Notes: generated from the sequence alone by a model not told the origin. Counted from the first letter of the stretch, positions 50,834 through 62,445 are shown. The stretch: 64,000 bases of DNA from Circinella minor (GCA_016758965.1 JAEPRB010000010.1:310001-374000); one strand, 5' to 3'. Numbers and translations: made by a program.

Positions 50834-51277
50834 TCAGGTACTTTTGATACAAAACTGTTTTGAATTCTGTCGTGCAACATAGTTACTCAGGGTCCTACTA
50901 TAATTAATCACAATTTTTTTTACCAGTTCTTGGATATTGTCTTCACTACGTATTATACTCTATTATTTTTGTCTAAAAACAAATATCATTTATCACTTTT
51001 TTTTATATATATTTTTACAATAGAGTTTTTCGGTGTGCGGGTAGTCTACTTTTTAACTTTTCAGTTGAAGAAATGTAACTTACCACCAAGTTCTGAATCT
51101 TTTGCGTACTTCACTCGATCGTTACGAATGGCCCGATTAAACATTCGACTAAAAAAAGTTTCATCAATAACAACAACACTGATAGATTTGAAATTTCTGT
51201 TAAAGATGTCTATTGGTTATAATCAAATATAGGTTCAACATCATTGTTACTCACCTCAACAAAGATGTCATAGCCAT
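50834..51277 (-). CDS. Candidate very short spliced gene, unknown function
   Basis: Minus-strand exons 51255-51277 and 51084-51148 have textbook junctions (GTGAGT donor, TTTTTTTAG acceptor, GTAAGT donor) and keep phase. They encode MAMTSLLSRMFNRAIRNDRV followed by KYAKDSELG. The 3' end has two phase-consistent options. Option one: one exon at 50953-50972 adding DKNNRV and a stop (35 aa), behind a strong TTTGTTTTTAG acceptor. Option two: a 22-nt micro-exon at 50924-50945 plus a last exon at 50834-50897 (57 aa). The basic, Arg-spaced amphipathic N-terminus resembles a mitochondrial presequence or a tiny inner-membrane subunit, but I recognise no family. Exons 1-2 are much better supported than the ends. 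Confidence 0.4.
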
Positions 51278-53484
51278 GATTAGAAGATAAAAGAGATTTT
51301 AATTATACCGATTAATATGAATATACTTTGTGACCTGAGTTTTTTTCCCTTTCTACCTTCATCTTTCTCGTGATTCTTCAAATATACTTTTATTCGAATC
51401 AAATGATTTTATTTTACCGACAGTTCTCCATCATATTCAATTAACTGACCTTATGACCAGAAAAAAAAAAAAAAAAAAAAAGGTACAGTAAAATTTCTCG
51501 GTCACTCGGTATCCATTGAAGCGATAGCATCTCTCAACTATTTTTATAGACTTGGTAAAATACCGACGATTGATAATCTAGTGAGCTTGTCTAAATATTT
51601 ACCAGATCTACGTACGTATTAATTTTATTTTATATAATATGGCTTTTTAATTGATAAAGTCAGTGATACGAGCTTATTTAAACGTCACCTCAACTATTCA
51701 CACCGTATTCTATACTTGTATCATACCGTACAAACATTACTTGCTGTTGGTTGTAATTAAGTAACTGGGTAAATAATTTCTTGTCAATATATTGTTAATA
51801 TTATTACCAGAAGTTTCTGCGCAGTATAAAGACTATCTTATAACAACTTAATCTAATTCTACGTATGTAAATCTTACAGCATGTTCTGTACGTATCTGTC
51901 CAGATTAGCTTCAAAAGGTTAAAGCGGTACAAACATTCACACCAATACTGTACATAATATATATATATATATATTACACCTACAGTAAAGCTTTCCACTG
52001 AAACAGTATTAAATGTTTCTCCACTTTGTAGTATGTATGTTTATACTTAGATATTTAGTATAATTCAGTAATATATTAGCACATATGAATGATCAATTTG
52101 ATGTTTCGCATAATGATGTAGCTACGTAACATTTCAAAAATGTAAATATTATCAATATGTATACTTAAATTTACTCTACGCAACTTGAAAAAAAAAACTA
52201 CAGGAAATGAATCAACTACTTATATAAACCCTATGAAAAGTTTTTGGCACCATTGGCAACCCTTGACACATTGAATTTTTTATCACAAGTTTTCCAATAA
52301 AGGCTTTTTTTTTTCTTTGAAACTAGATTAAATTAATTCATTAATAAACGTGAAAATAATTACTAACTATCGTTATAATAAATTTCGAAGGTATCAACTC
52401 TTTTCTTCTTATTTTTTAGAATATATTTCTTTGTTTCCTTTCTCAAAAAAAAAACTAAAAAATAAAAAAAAAACATTATTATTATAATAATAATGATCAG
52501 TCAAATGGATAATAATCCATTATTATTGTTTAACTAGCCATTTTATAGCCATTTTTTTTATTAATAATGTGTTACAGTTCGTTATCTTTAACCGTTGGTT
52601 ATTTATGTCATAAAAGGAAAAAACAAAGCCAGTTACACTTTAAAAAAAAAAAACAGAATTACTTAATGAATTCTTCTGAAATGTCTTCATCACAGAAAAT
52701 TAAGGTTTGCATTAAAACACAAGTAGGAGGCGGTTATTTTTTGCATGGCGTGACACATTCTGTATTCTATTAATTTAGTTCTCAAACTGAGAGACCAAAG
52801 TTTTATTATTAGTATTATTATTAATTACAAACAAAACAAGTATATCATAGTCATGTCAACTAATTAATTTTTTTTCTTCTTCGTCGGGATTATTTAAATA
52901 ATACATCATTTAAAAAGTTCAAATATTGTATGATAAAAATAGTCTCTTCTTTTTTTTTTTTATATAGAGTAGATACGAACGTATGAAGACTTCTATTTTT
53001 TGTTTTTTCGTCATTATATATTTGCATCTAACTGTACATATATCTATTATTAAACAAAATTACAACTGTGCCTTTTAAATATTGATTCACATTGTTGTAC
53101 ATATTGTATGAATTGCTGTCGGATAAGGAGTTTCCATCAGCATACTCGCCCTTAAACTAAAAGCACTACAATTATTAGTAGGATACTCATTTATTTATAA
53201 TAATATATTTATACAAAGTACTGACCGTATTTTATCTTATTGTTGGTGATTAATAGGTCAAATTACTGCACGTTATATCATCTTTATCATTAAGAGTTAA
53301 ACTTAGAAGAATAAGAAAAATTATCTTTAAACAAGGTTCATAGCTAAATACATGTTATGATACGTATAAACTGTCATATCTATTCTTATTTCGTACACAC
53401 AGGTTAATCCAAAAGTTAAACGCATATTTCGCTAAATAGGTATAATATAAACTGTTTCTTAATACATTTATTGAGAATGCTGGT
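51278..53484. other. AT-rich intergenic, no gene seen
   Basis: Holds a 22-bp A run near 51461-51481, (TA)n near 51958-51974, and a short frame at 52669-52770 (MNSSEMSSSQKIK, then GTTTGC) that might pass for a first exon but has no convincing continuation. No other features are supported. Confidence 0.5.
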
Positions 53485-53986
53485 TTAACGAAAATTTACT
53501 GTATCTTCGACAATTCCATCTTTTTCGTCATCTACTAACTCGGTATATCCCCGAGTATCAAATAGGTCCTGACAAGTAGGACGTAATTTTTAAATAGTTT
53601 CTTTTCTGTAATAATGCGCTTATACAAATCTGACAGCGTATCTAATACGTACAAAGAAAAAACTTTTATGTAAATAACAACTACATCATCTAATTTTATG
53701 CAACACCCATATCTTCCAACTGTATCTTTTGCAGCGAATTGAATATTTTCTACACTTTACGTATTTGGCTAACGTGATAAAAAAAAAAAAGGAATGTACT
53801 ATTGATATTCTTTAAAAACTCGAATTAAACTTAGTACCCCATCCATCATTTCTTGATCACTTTTCTAAATTTTTTGCTTCAATGTTTGACTTTACATGAC
53901 TCGTTTCATTTTGACAAGCACCAATGTTATCGCAATAATCATACTATTATATCTTTGATTCGCTTATTCACGAAGCGGTATTCCAT
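53485..53986 (-). pseudogene. Decayed orphan gene with at least four frame changes
   Basis: Protein-like sequence can be followed on the minus strand through successive frames. The pieces are: 53939-53986 (MEYRFVNKRIKDIIV, then a stop); 53857-53943 (DYCDNIGACQNETSHVKSNI...NLEK, then a stop); 53799-53861 (SDQEMMDGVLSLIRVFKEY, then a stop); about 53598-53757 (VENIQFAAKDTVGRYGCCIK...LSDLYKRIITEKKLF); and about 53485-53596 (RPTCQDLFDTRGYTEL...GIVEDTVNF, then TAA). The pieces are in the right order with small overlaps, as expected of a single ORF broken by short indels. The A/T homopolymers at the breaks fit mutation or sequencing error. No family is recognised; a repeated lineage-specific gene or transposon-borne ORF is possible. 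Confidence 0.6.
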
Positions 53987-55003
53987 AAAAAAAAAAATAC
54001 ATTGTGCTTAGATAAAGTAGAGTTTGTTCTCAAAACAATTCTTTTACTTAACCGAAAAGTAAATTCTGAAATCGAAATCTAAAATAACAGCAACACTAAC
54101 CTTGCAGTCCTTTTATTTTTATTAACACTTATATTCTCTTTTTTTTTTTTTCTTAGAACAGGATTTTTCCTTGTTGGTACCTAGTCGAAAAAGAATTGAA
54201 CCGCCTATAAAAACGAGGAAAAAAAAATCCTGTATTAACCTTTTTTATAAATACAGTTGTTTACTAGATTATCTTAATATATACACAAAGCAAAAAAGCT
54301 ATACAAATTGTTGTTACATGCATTTGTCGCATACGTAAGAAAAATGAGTTTATCTTTTTTATGATCGAATGAGAAAATTTGACAGGTTCAGCTTTATAAT
54401 GATATATAATCTGCTTATTTTTTATAAAACTGACTTTTTGATTGGATAACCTATAAAATTTATACTCGTTTATTGGTCAATTGAGAGAAAGTGAATGGAT
54501 AATGGCCAGTCCATCGCGGATCATCGGACGAGCGCGGACATTCGACAAAAGAGAAAGAAGAAGTTTGCGCGCGGCATTCGGTTAAAAACCACTCCGACTT
54601 CTATATCAAGCAAAATAAAAAGTTTTTCCTTTTCCTTTTCCTTTTCCGTTTTTGTGATCTGCATTATCCTTCTTGCGTCAAATTGATTGCATAAAAAAAC
54701 TTTTTTTTTTTGCCTACAAAAAAGATTTATCTTACTCTTTTTTTTTTTTTTGAAACAAATAATGTTCATGTGACTATATATAAAAAGATAACGAAGTTTT
54801 TTTTTTCTTTTGTGTGTGTGCACAAAAAAAAAAAAAAAAAACCCTTTATTCGCTCCGGATGCCCGCCCCCCCCCATTTTGAACAACCGCAGATATTTCTT
54901 TTTATATAAAAAGGACACAAGATATTTTGGATCACAAAAATTACTTTGTAAACCCATCTTTTTTCGTTTCTCATTTTCTATAATAATAATAATAATAATA
55001 ATA
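53987..55003. promoter_or_regulatory. Upstream region of the MFS transporter with a GC-rich island
   Basis: About 1 kb upstream of the transporter start. At 54505-54590 a GC-rich island stands out from poly-A/T surroundings and holds several CGG triplets (GCGGATCATCGG, then GCGCGGACATTCG), the half-site recognised by fungal Zn2Cys6 activators. It lies inside a 63-codon frame (54495-54686) that may be an upstream ORF. Further down are T-, A- and C-runs and an (AAT)n run that ends directly at the ATG. The regulatory meaning is inference. Confidence 0.45.
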
Positions 55004-56971
55004 ATGAGTGAACAACAACAAAATAAACAATATGGTTCATTTGTACGTTTAATTAAATCAAGACTTTCGATAAAACCTGTAGTGGATGAAGATCCAAGAC
55101 TTCTTCGTTCTTCACTTAAGAATATTACTATCGTAATTGTAGCAATGTCAGCAGCTATGCCTGGTTTTTCGAGTACAATTTATTTTCCAGGTTTGTGATC
55201 CATAATTTATCTTTTGAACTTTTTAGGTTACCAGTAGTGATGAATGAATATTATTTTACAAGTTTTTAATTAATAAATGGTTTTTTTAGGCATTCCTGAT
55301 ATCAATGCTGAATTACAAGCTCCTTCAATCGCGACTACTTTGACAGCTGCATTATTTGTTCTATTTATGGGTATCGCACCTGTATTTTGGGCTGCATTTT
55401 CTGATTTTTATAATATTCGTCGATTTTTATTAATTATTTCAATGATTATATTTGTCGTATCATCTATTGGAAATGCTGTCATGACTAATATCTGGGGTAT
55501 GGTCGTATTAAGATGTCTTCAAGCAGTCGGTGCAAGTTCTGGTCAAGCTATTGGTGGAGGCGTTATTGGTAATATATTATTTATAACACAACACACACAC
55601 ACACACATACAAAGTCTATGTTTTTTTTTTTTTTTTTTTTAATATTAGTAATAAATGACTAACCACATCTTTCATATTCGAAAATATTAGCTGATATGTA
55701 TCCTGTTGAACAACGTGGTAGTGCTTACGGTAAATTTTTCCTTGGCATGATTATCGGTCCTGTCATTGGTAAGTAGTAAGCTGTTAGATTTAGGAAGCTC
55801 TAGAAAGTTTAAATTATAAAAATTAACCCCTCATATATTGTGTATAATTTATAGGCCCCATTATTGGTGGTTTCTTAATCATGAGTGTGATTACATGGCG
55901 CGCTACTTATTGGTTCTGTGTGGTTTTCGGGGCTGTTGTTGTCATTATTACTTTCTTTTTCATGCCCGAAACTTTCCGTGATGATAAACGATTCGATGTT
56001 GGTACTCTTCCTACGACTACAACAACACCTTCTCCAAAAACTAATAATATGGATGATGCAACTAGTGAAAGAAGTTCAGAAACAACAGTTTCCGTTAGAG
56101 CTGAAACCAGTTTGGATGAAAAAGATTGTCAACCAGTACCACAACAACGTACTACTAAAACGGAACAACCACAAGAAAAGAAGAAAACCCTTAATCCAAT
56201 TCGACCCTTTTTATTACTTCGTTATCCTAATATTTTACTATCTTCTATTATTGGCGGTATTGCATTTGGTTCCATGTTCTGTATTGAAACCGTCATTCCT
56301 ACATTATATGAAACTCGATATGGTCTTAATGCATGGCAAATTGGGTTGTCATTCCTTGGTGCAGGCGTTGGAAATTTATTGGGTGCTGTGCTTAATGGGA
56401 AATTATCTGATCGATTATTATTACGTGCTCGGGAAAAACGAGGTGGTAAACATAAAGTAGAAGATCGTCTTGCTGTTAATCTCTGGCCATGTTGTTTCTT
56501 TTTTATGCCTTTCGGTTTGTTACTCTTTGGATGGGGTATTGAAAGTGGTATGTCGTTTTGGACTGGTATTGTTGGTTTTGGTATTCAATGTTTTGGCATG
56601 AATCAAGTCATGACAGGTAATATAACATTTTTTCATTTTTTTTTCCCGCCGAGATCAATCAAAATCATTATTAATTAATTTACGTATCTTTGTTTTGTAT
56701 TATAATAATAGCAACATCCGCTTACTTATTGGATGCTGTACCTGGTCAAGGTGCATCAGCTACTGCCGCTGGTAATTTAGTTCGTATGGTTATGGCTTGT
56801 GTTCTTACCTTAATTGCTAATCCAATGGTAGAAGCAGTGGGTCCTGGTTATCTTTCTGTATTTCTTGCTGCTCTTAGTTGGTTATCTGGTGGTTTGTTGA
56901 TTATTAACAAAGTTTATGGTCAACGAATGCGTCGTTATTTTGGTTTTGAACAAGAAGCAGAACGAAAGTAA
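55004..56971 (+). CDS. MFS transporter, DHA1 (drug:H+ antiporter) type
   Basis: A plasma-membrane or vacuolar proton antiporter of the major facilitator superfamily; substrate unknown. Exons 55004-55190, 55290-55568, 55691-55768, 55855-56616 and 56712-56971 keep phase and give 521 aa. The cytosolic N-terminus is about 50 residues. The hydrophobic segments are consistent with 12 helices split 6+6 by a Thr/Ser/Lys-rich central loop of about 75 residues (TTTTTPSPKTNNMDDATSER...). DHA1 marks are the motif A remnant AFSDFYNIRR, antiporter motif C spread over LGMIIGPVIGPIIGGF, and WRATYWFCVVFG after it. The start is the ATG behind an (AAT)n run, followed by MSEQQQNKQYGSF. Distant relatives include the Tpo/Flr/Qdr exporters. 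The CGG-rich island upstream would fit drug-responsive control. Confidence 0.93.
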
Positions 56972-57596
56972 ATAATTATTTTTTAGAAATAGAACATTTA
57001 ATTCATTTCCTCTCTCCTCCCGCCCAATGCTTTCTTTTTTTTTTTTGTATTTTTTTTTACTGTAGTTTCATTTTATTCTATATCTTCAATTCTTATCCTC
57101 ATTATCATAAGCACTGATCATTTTTTTTTACATATCCTATTTATATTGCAATTTTTTTTCTCTTTAAAAACGAAAAAAAAGAAAGATATCTCTACTATCA
57201 TAAAAAAAAAAAAAGTAGCATAATACCTTGTAATAATATTTATAATAAATTATTCACTCATTTTTATCTTATACATAATGTTTCTTTTGAGTATCCATCC
57301 TTCGTTATGTACAAGGCAAGAAGAGTCATCATGTTTCTTTTTATATATCAATAGCAACAACATATACATATTTATAATATATCTTCTTTTTATATTACTT
57401 GCTTATAATTCCTTTTTATTTAATTAATAATATAAATTTTACCCATTGACAAAACCTATATATAAAAAAAGTTGTACATGAACTGGCGGGGCAAAATAGC
57501 ATAAATAATAAACCTTCTTTTTTTTTTTTTTTTTTTTTTACTTTCTTAATAAACCGTGTATACCATTTTTTAAAGTTTTTTATTTGCGTGTCAATC
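56972..57596. other. Spacer between the MFS and WD40 genes
   Basis: Both genes read rightward, so this 625-bp spacer holds the transporter 3' UTR and the WD40 promoter. It is dominated by T- and A-runs (a T run of about 23 near 57517-57539). No gene is visible. Confidence 0.55.
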
Positions 57597-60500
57597 ATGG
57601 ACCATACACCTGATCATGCTGAAGGATCATTATTAACTGATCATTTACGTGATCTTACTATAAAAGATTCAACCAGTAATGACGATGATCTTACATTTCA
57701 ATCTTCCACAGACGACGTACAACAACAGTCTTTACCACTTTGGAATCGAGAAAGTGTTTCTCAGTCAGCAACAGCTAGACGTCGTCGAAGGTTTGTAAAA
57801 TATATTATAATGCAACATACACACACGCATATCTATATGGAGCATAAAGAAATATTTTTAATGGCAACAAAATACCCCCCCCAAGAAAAAAAGATTGTGA
57901 ATATAATTGAATTTCTCAATATTATATTTTTTTTTTAGACTTGCAATGAATACACAACATACTGAAATGCATTCTTCTTATGTACGTCCAACTGAAGATA
58001 TATTTAACGCCAACGATTCTCGTATCAAAGAGGTAAATATAGATATATATATATATATATAAAGTAGGGAAAGACAAATCAAAAAAGAAAAGAGATATAT
58101 AAACACTTATATATAACTTTTATTATTATATTTTCAAAAGGATATTATCGGGATTGTTATGCAATATCTTTCAGATGAAGGATATCATGCATCACAAGCT
58201 GTTCTTTATGATGAAACCAATGTTAAATGGAAAGAACGTGAAGAACGAACTATTGAAGTGAAACGATTAAAAAAAGCAATTCTCGGTAAAAAACAACAAA
58301 CAATAAATTATAATATATATATATGTGTGTGTGTGTGATATGTACTAAAAAAAAAGGAGTTGGTTAATCCCATATCCCATAATGATTATAATAATAGATG
58401 GAGATTGGCAAGAAGTTGAAAAATTATGTACAAAACCTGTAGTTAAAAATCACCGATCCTTTTTATATTCAATATATAAACAGCAATATTTGGAATATAT
58501 TGAAAGGCGAGAAATTCAAAAGGTACACAACGGAAGAAGAGGGAACTATATATGTACCTGTTACAGAGTATAGAGAGAGAGAGAGAGAGAGACATTATTA
58601 ATCAATCTTTATCACAACAATAATAATAATAATAACATAAAGGCATTCACGTTCCTGAACAAACGATTAAAACCATTGGAACATTTACAAACAAAACCAA
58701 ATGAATTCAAAGATTTATGTTATTTATTAACTGCAAAATCAATTCAAGAAGCACCAAGCTTTAAAAATTGGGAAGGAATCATGGGTGCTAGGTACATAAG
58801 ATCAATTAATTTATATCTATGGTAACATTAAACCTAACAACCAAAATTTTATATCTATATTTATATTAGAGAAAATTTAGTTGATCAATTACAAAGTATG
58901 CTTGAATTTGAAACAGCAGATCGAAATGGCAATCGTTATATACCACCGAATCGATTATTGACTTTATTACGACAAGCGGTAGCCTATCAAATTGAATTCT
59001 CTCGTTATCATCCAAAAGTGGCACCTGCAGTGAACAGTTTATTAGAAAATTATACAAGTTTTGTTATTCCAAATGCTTCTAGTCGTACTTTAATGGGTCA
59101 TCGAAAGAATGTTAAATGTGTTGAATTTATTGGTGAAGAAGGAAGAGAAATTGTATCTGGATCAAGGTAAAAAAAAAAAAAAAAAAAAAAGCTCTCTGCA
59201 TAAACATATAACTACTAAACGCACAATTTTTTACTGTTTTTGCTAACCGAGAGAATAATGTAAATAGTGATAATACATTACGGATATGGGGTACAGAAAC
59301 TGGTGAATGTCATGCTATTCTCGAAGGACATCGTTCAAGAATTTGGGATGTATCTACTACGGCACAAGGTCGATCTGTAGCTAGCGCAAGTGGAGATGGG
59401 ACAGTAAAGGTAAAAAAAAAAATCATATTGACTTTAACAAATATTAGTAAAGCTTATTTTTTTTTTTTTTTGATATATCTATTATTATTATTGTTATTTT
59501 CTTAGATTTGGAATTTAAAAGATACACTTCCTATATGTGCACAAACTTTAACTGGTCATTCTGGAGATGTATATTCTACACGATATCATCCTAATGAGGT
59601 AACAAAAAAAATAAAATTATTTCAAAAACAATAATAAGTATCATAAATATTTTAGACAATATTCATCCATATATGCTTATATAATTATATAGTCACATAT
59701 TGTTACTGGTGGATATGATAAAACTGTACGTTTGTTTGATATTGTTACGGGGACTACTGTTAAAACCTTCTCTGGCCATCAATTGGCAGTAACAAAAACT
59801 ATTTTCAATCCTCTTGGGAATTTGGTCGTAAGTGGGTAAGTAATAATAAAAAAAAAAGAGAGAGAGAAAGAATTTAATAGAGCTACTTTTTTTTAAAAAA
59901 AAAACAATTAACATAAAATAAAATACTAGGTCCAAGGATAACACTATTAAATTTTGGGATATTGTATCTGGTCTTTGTATCCGTACTATTTCATCCCATC
60001 TTGGTGAAGTTACTTCTGTAGAAATGAATTCCAGTGGTACATATCTTTTAAGTAGTTCTAAAGACAATTCAAATCGATTATGGGATGTACGAATGGTAAG
60101 TTATCATATATTGTTCATTTTTATTTATCTCTTGATTTATATACATATACATGTATGTTTATTTTTTATTATTATTAATTAATGAATATATAAACTAGGT
60201 ACGACCCATACAAAAATTAAAAGGTCATCAAAATACATCTAAAAATTTTATTCGAGCTAAATTTGCGGATAATAATTTGATCGTGGGTGGCTCAGAGGTA
60301 AATTATGATTTTTATGCATCATTCAAAACGATTCTATATCTTAAAAACATCCTATTTATGTTTTATTGTTATTATTATTTTTTTGCGTAGGATGGTGTTG
60401 TATATATTTGGGATCAAGAAACTGGAGAAGTATTACAAAAACTTCGTGGCCATAACGGAGTAGTTTATGAAGCAGGATGGAATGCTAAACAAGGAATGCT

Positions 60501-60634
60501 TGCAAGTTGTAGTGATGACCAAACAGTGAAAGTTTGGTATTATGACGAAAAGGTAAATTTATTTATAACGAAAACGCATACACAAAAGAAATAATTAATC
60601 ATTTTATATTATATAGATGCCATTGGATACTTAA
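57597..60634 (+). CDS. LisH-CTLH-WD40 protein (WDR26/Gid7-like architecture)
   Basis: Thirteen exons keep phase: 57597-57790, 57939-58032, 58141-58285, 58398-58522, 58643-58791, 58870-59166, 59268-59409, 59506-59598, 59693-59835, 59930-60095, 60199-60297, 60391-60552, 60617-60634 (608 aa). LisH lies at about 97-130 (IIGIVMQYLSDEGYHASQAV). CTLH/CRA lies at about 143-285 (GDWQEVEKLCTK; YLEYIERREIQKAFTFLNKR; IPPNRLLTLLRQAVAYQ). About seven WD40 blades follow (SDNTLRIWGTETGEC, GDGTVKIWNLKD, YDKTVRLFDIVTG, KDNTIKFWDIVSG, EDGVVYIWDQETGE, SDDQTVKVWYYDEK). The PPxRLLxLLRQAV block matches WDR26/Gid7, scaffold subunits of the GID/CTLH E3 ligase; SMU1 has a similar layout. The regular WD40 half looks more canonical than in WDR26, so orthology is unproven. 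The last exon encodes only MPLDT. Confidence 0.92.
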
Positions 60635-61447
60635 GCATACAAACAAAATATACAGTTTAAATTTTTTTTTTTATTATTATTATTATTATATCAATAACAA
60701 CAACCCATATTAATTAAATTGTTTAAATCACAACTTCAAAAAAAAAAAAAAACCGTTGTGACGAAACACACCAAAGTAAAAATTCATTAAAAGAATTGTT
60801 CGTGAAAATATTCGCGGGCTTTAAAACGCACCAAGATATGTGTGGGAGGTTCTTGTAATGTTTAACATTTATGATTTTTATTATGTCTCCTATAATCCAG
60901 CGTCTGTTAAGACATATTGATTGTTGAGACGGCTCAGAAAAGTAAAAAATGTATATAAAAAAAAAACCATGTTGGGGACAGAGAAAAAGTTTTAGGGGAT
61001 ATCGTAAATACTGGAGTTCATAGGTTTCAACTAATGTTCATTGTGGAGAAGGGTAGGTTAGAAAAATTGAGGTTCTTGTAACAGTGCTATAGTTATTGTT
61101 AATTTTCTGCTTCCACTTTCCTCCATACAGGGAATAAATCCTCTTTTTTATATATACAGTATAACCAGGTGGAGTAAATTTTATTACTCTAGTAGTCGCG
61201 TATGATTTTTTTAAAAAAAAAAATCAAAGGGACGGATGTGCCGCCGAAAATTGTAAAAATACTAAAGAATGTGAATACAAAACAGATAAAAAAAAAAAAA
61301 CGGGCACAAAAATTAAAGTAAGAATCTAGAAAAGATTTTTTTTTTATTGGTATAAGTTTTATGCGAAAGAAAAGTATGGAGAAAAAAAGATTAATTTGGG
61401 ATAAGTGTATATAAAACCGGCTCCCGCACGCGACACTTGTTTCAGAG

Positions 61448-61480
<33 letters not shown>
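60635..61480. other. Intergenic right of the WD40 gene
   Basis: Holds the WD40 3' UTR, then about 800 bp of low-complexity sequence with several A and T runs, including a run of about 30 A at 61449-61478 next to the LINE-like remnant. In the orientation of that remnant (minus strand) this is a poly-T tract after its 3' end, so it is not a canonical poly-A tail. No gene is seen. Confidence 0.5.
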
Positions 61481-61482
<2 letters not shown>

Positions 61483-61796
61483 TTTTGGTTGAAAATTCAA
61501 TGCCAATACACTCGCCGGATTGCCAACAGAATTCCTTGCATGGCATTAGTATATTGAAAGAAAGAAAAATGGGAGTATCAATTCCCATTTTAATGCAAAA
61601 TTTGGTTTGAAGTAAAGCTTGATTCGTTGGGTCCAAGTTCGAGTCCATGCTGACCAGCGAACTAAAAAATGTGCTGGGGTATCAACTGTAGTGAAGCAGA
61701 GCTGACATATATCCAAAGGCCTAAAGTCAAGTACTAATTCATGTAATCGTTTATAGCTGTTGAAAGCTTCCCGTGGAGCGCCTGGAAACGATCAAA
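61480..61796 (-). pseudogene. Remnant of a non-LTR retrotransposon C-terminal end
   Basis: A minus-strand frame of about 100 codons with one internal TAA reads RLHELVLDFRPLDICQLCFT, TVDTPAHFLVRWSAW, then KLYFKPNFALKWELILPFF; after the stop come NSVGNPASVLALNFQPKAF. The C-x2-C, about 9 residues, then H pattern followed by a W-rich segment resembles the zinc-knuckle tail that follows reverse transcriptase and RNase H in LINE-type elements. The last cysteine is replaced (VRW instead of RC-like). Only the C-terminal end survives and the upstream part is missing. Family assignment is by motif only. Confidence 0.5.
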
Positions 61797-61988
61797 AAAA
61801 AAAGAAGATACGTTATTAAGCTTATTTTTTTCCAAAGCGGCCGTATAATATTATGAGTGTAACTTGAATTACACGATCGGGGGGGGGGACTATACGATTT
61901 TTAGTGGAATCTTAGAAAAGTCATTATTAGTAATTAATTTATAACACATTGGATAACACATTGTTGGATACGTATCCATAACACATAG

Positions 61989-62355
61989 ATGGTCGTCTGT
62001 AAGCATGAGAAGAAACCCAAAGCGGGAAATGCTTCTAGATCATCATACAAAGGTAACATTGAGAAATTTGTCTCCAGTCCTACCCGAAAAAACAATTGTT
62101 TCTTCCAGCAAAACCTTCTCAGACTACTATTCCCCCTGCAACTTCTACAAGTTCGTAAAAGAAACCCAATGAATGTACATCCGCGAGCCATTAGTCTCTC
62201 CAGTGACACAACTGAATTCGCCTCCAGTCTTACCCGAAATGACAAATGCCTTTTCCAGCAAAACCTTCACTGGGTACTATCAGCCTGCAACTCTAATTAC
62301 ACTGCCTTCCAGACAAACCAATCTGTTTGAGTACTTGCCTTTTTCAAATCTTTGA
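61989..62355 (+). pseudogene. Coding relic with an in-frame 150-nt tandem duplication
   Basis: Two units start at 62071 and 62221, exactly 150 nt (50 codons) apart, and share about 80 well-matched bases. In one frame they read SPVLPEKTIVSSSKTFSDYY and PPVLPEMTNAFSSKTFTGYY. A TAG separates them after KFVKETQ, so the frame is now broken. The duplication preserves codon phase, suggesting it arose while coding. No family is recognised; it may be part of the transposon debris on this side of the window. Confidence 0.5.
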
Positions 62356-62396
62356 AGACCAAAATAAAGATTGAACAATGTTCAAGCTCTATTATT

Positions 62397-62445
62397 TAAG
62401 AGAATTACCTACGGGCGCAAGCAAAAGTCCGACTATGGGCGTGAA
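62397..62445. repeat. Relic of the same terminal repeats as the adjacent element
   Basis: TAAGAGAATTAC then CTACGGGCGCAAGCA matches the reverse complement of the right outer end of the neighbouring element (63643-63669), with about 24 of 27 positions alike. Directly after it AAGTCCGACTATGGGCG matches the internal arm sequence AAGTCAGACTACGGGCG. So a compact, degraded copy of the family's ends lies about 250 bp left of the intact element. Alternatively, the left arm of one larger element was split by an insertion. Confidence 0.6.

Noticed and set aside
52669..52790. Possible first exon MNSSEMSSSQKIK followed by GTTTGC
   Set aside because: The donor is weak and the nearest acceptor leads to a stop within three codons.
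61189..61506. 105-codon minus-strand frame with long Phe runs
   Set aside because: Mostly translated poly-T; only its first ~10 codons overlap the LINE-like remnant.
61625..61650. AAGTTCGAGTCC resembling a tRNA T-arm
   Set aside because: It lies within the LINE-like remnant and no acceptor stem, D-arm or anticodon arm fits around it.
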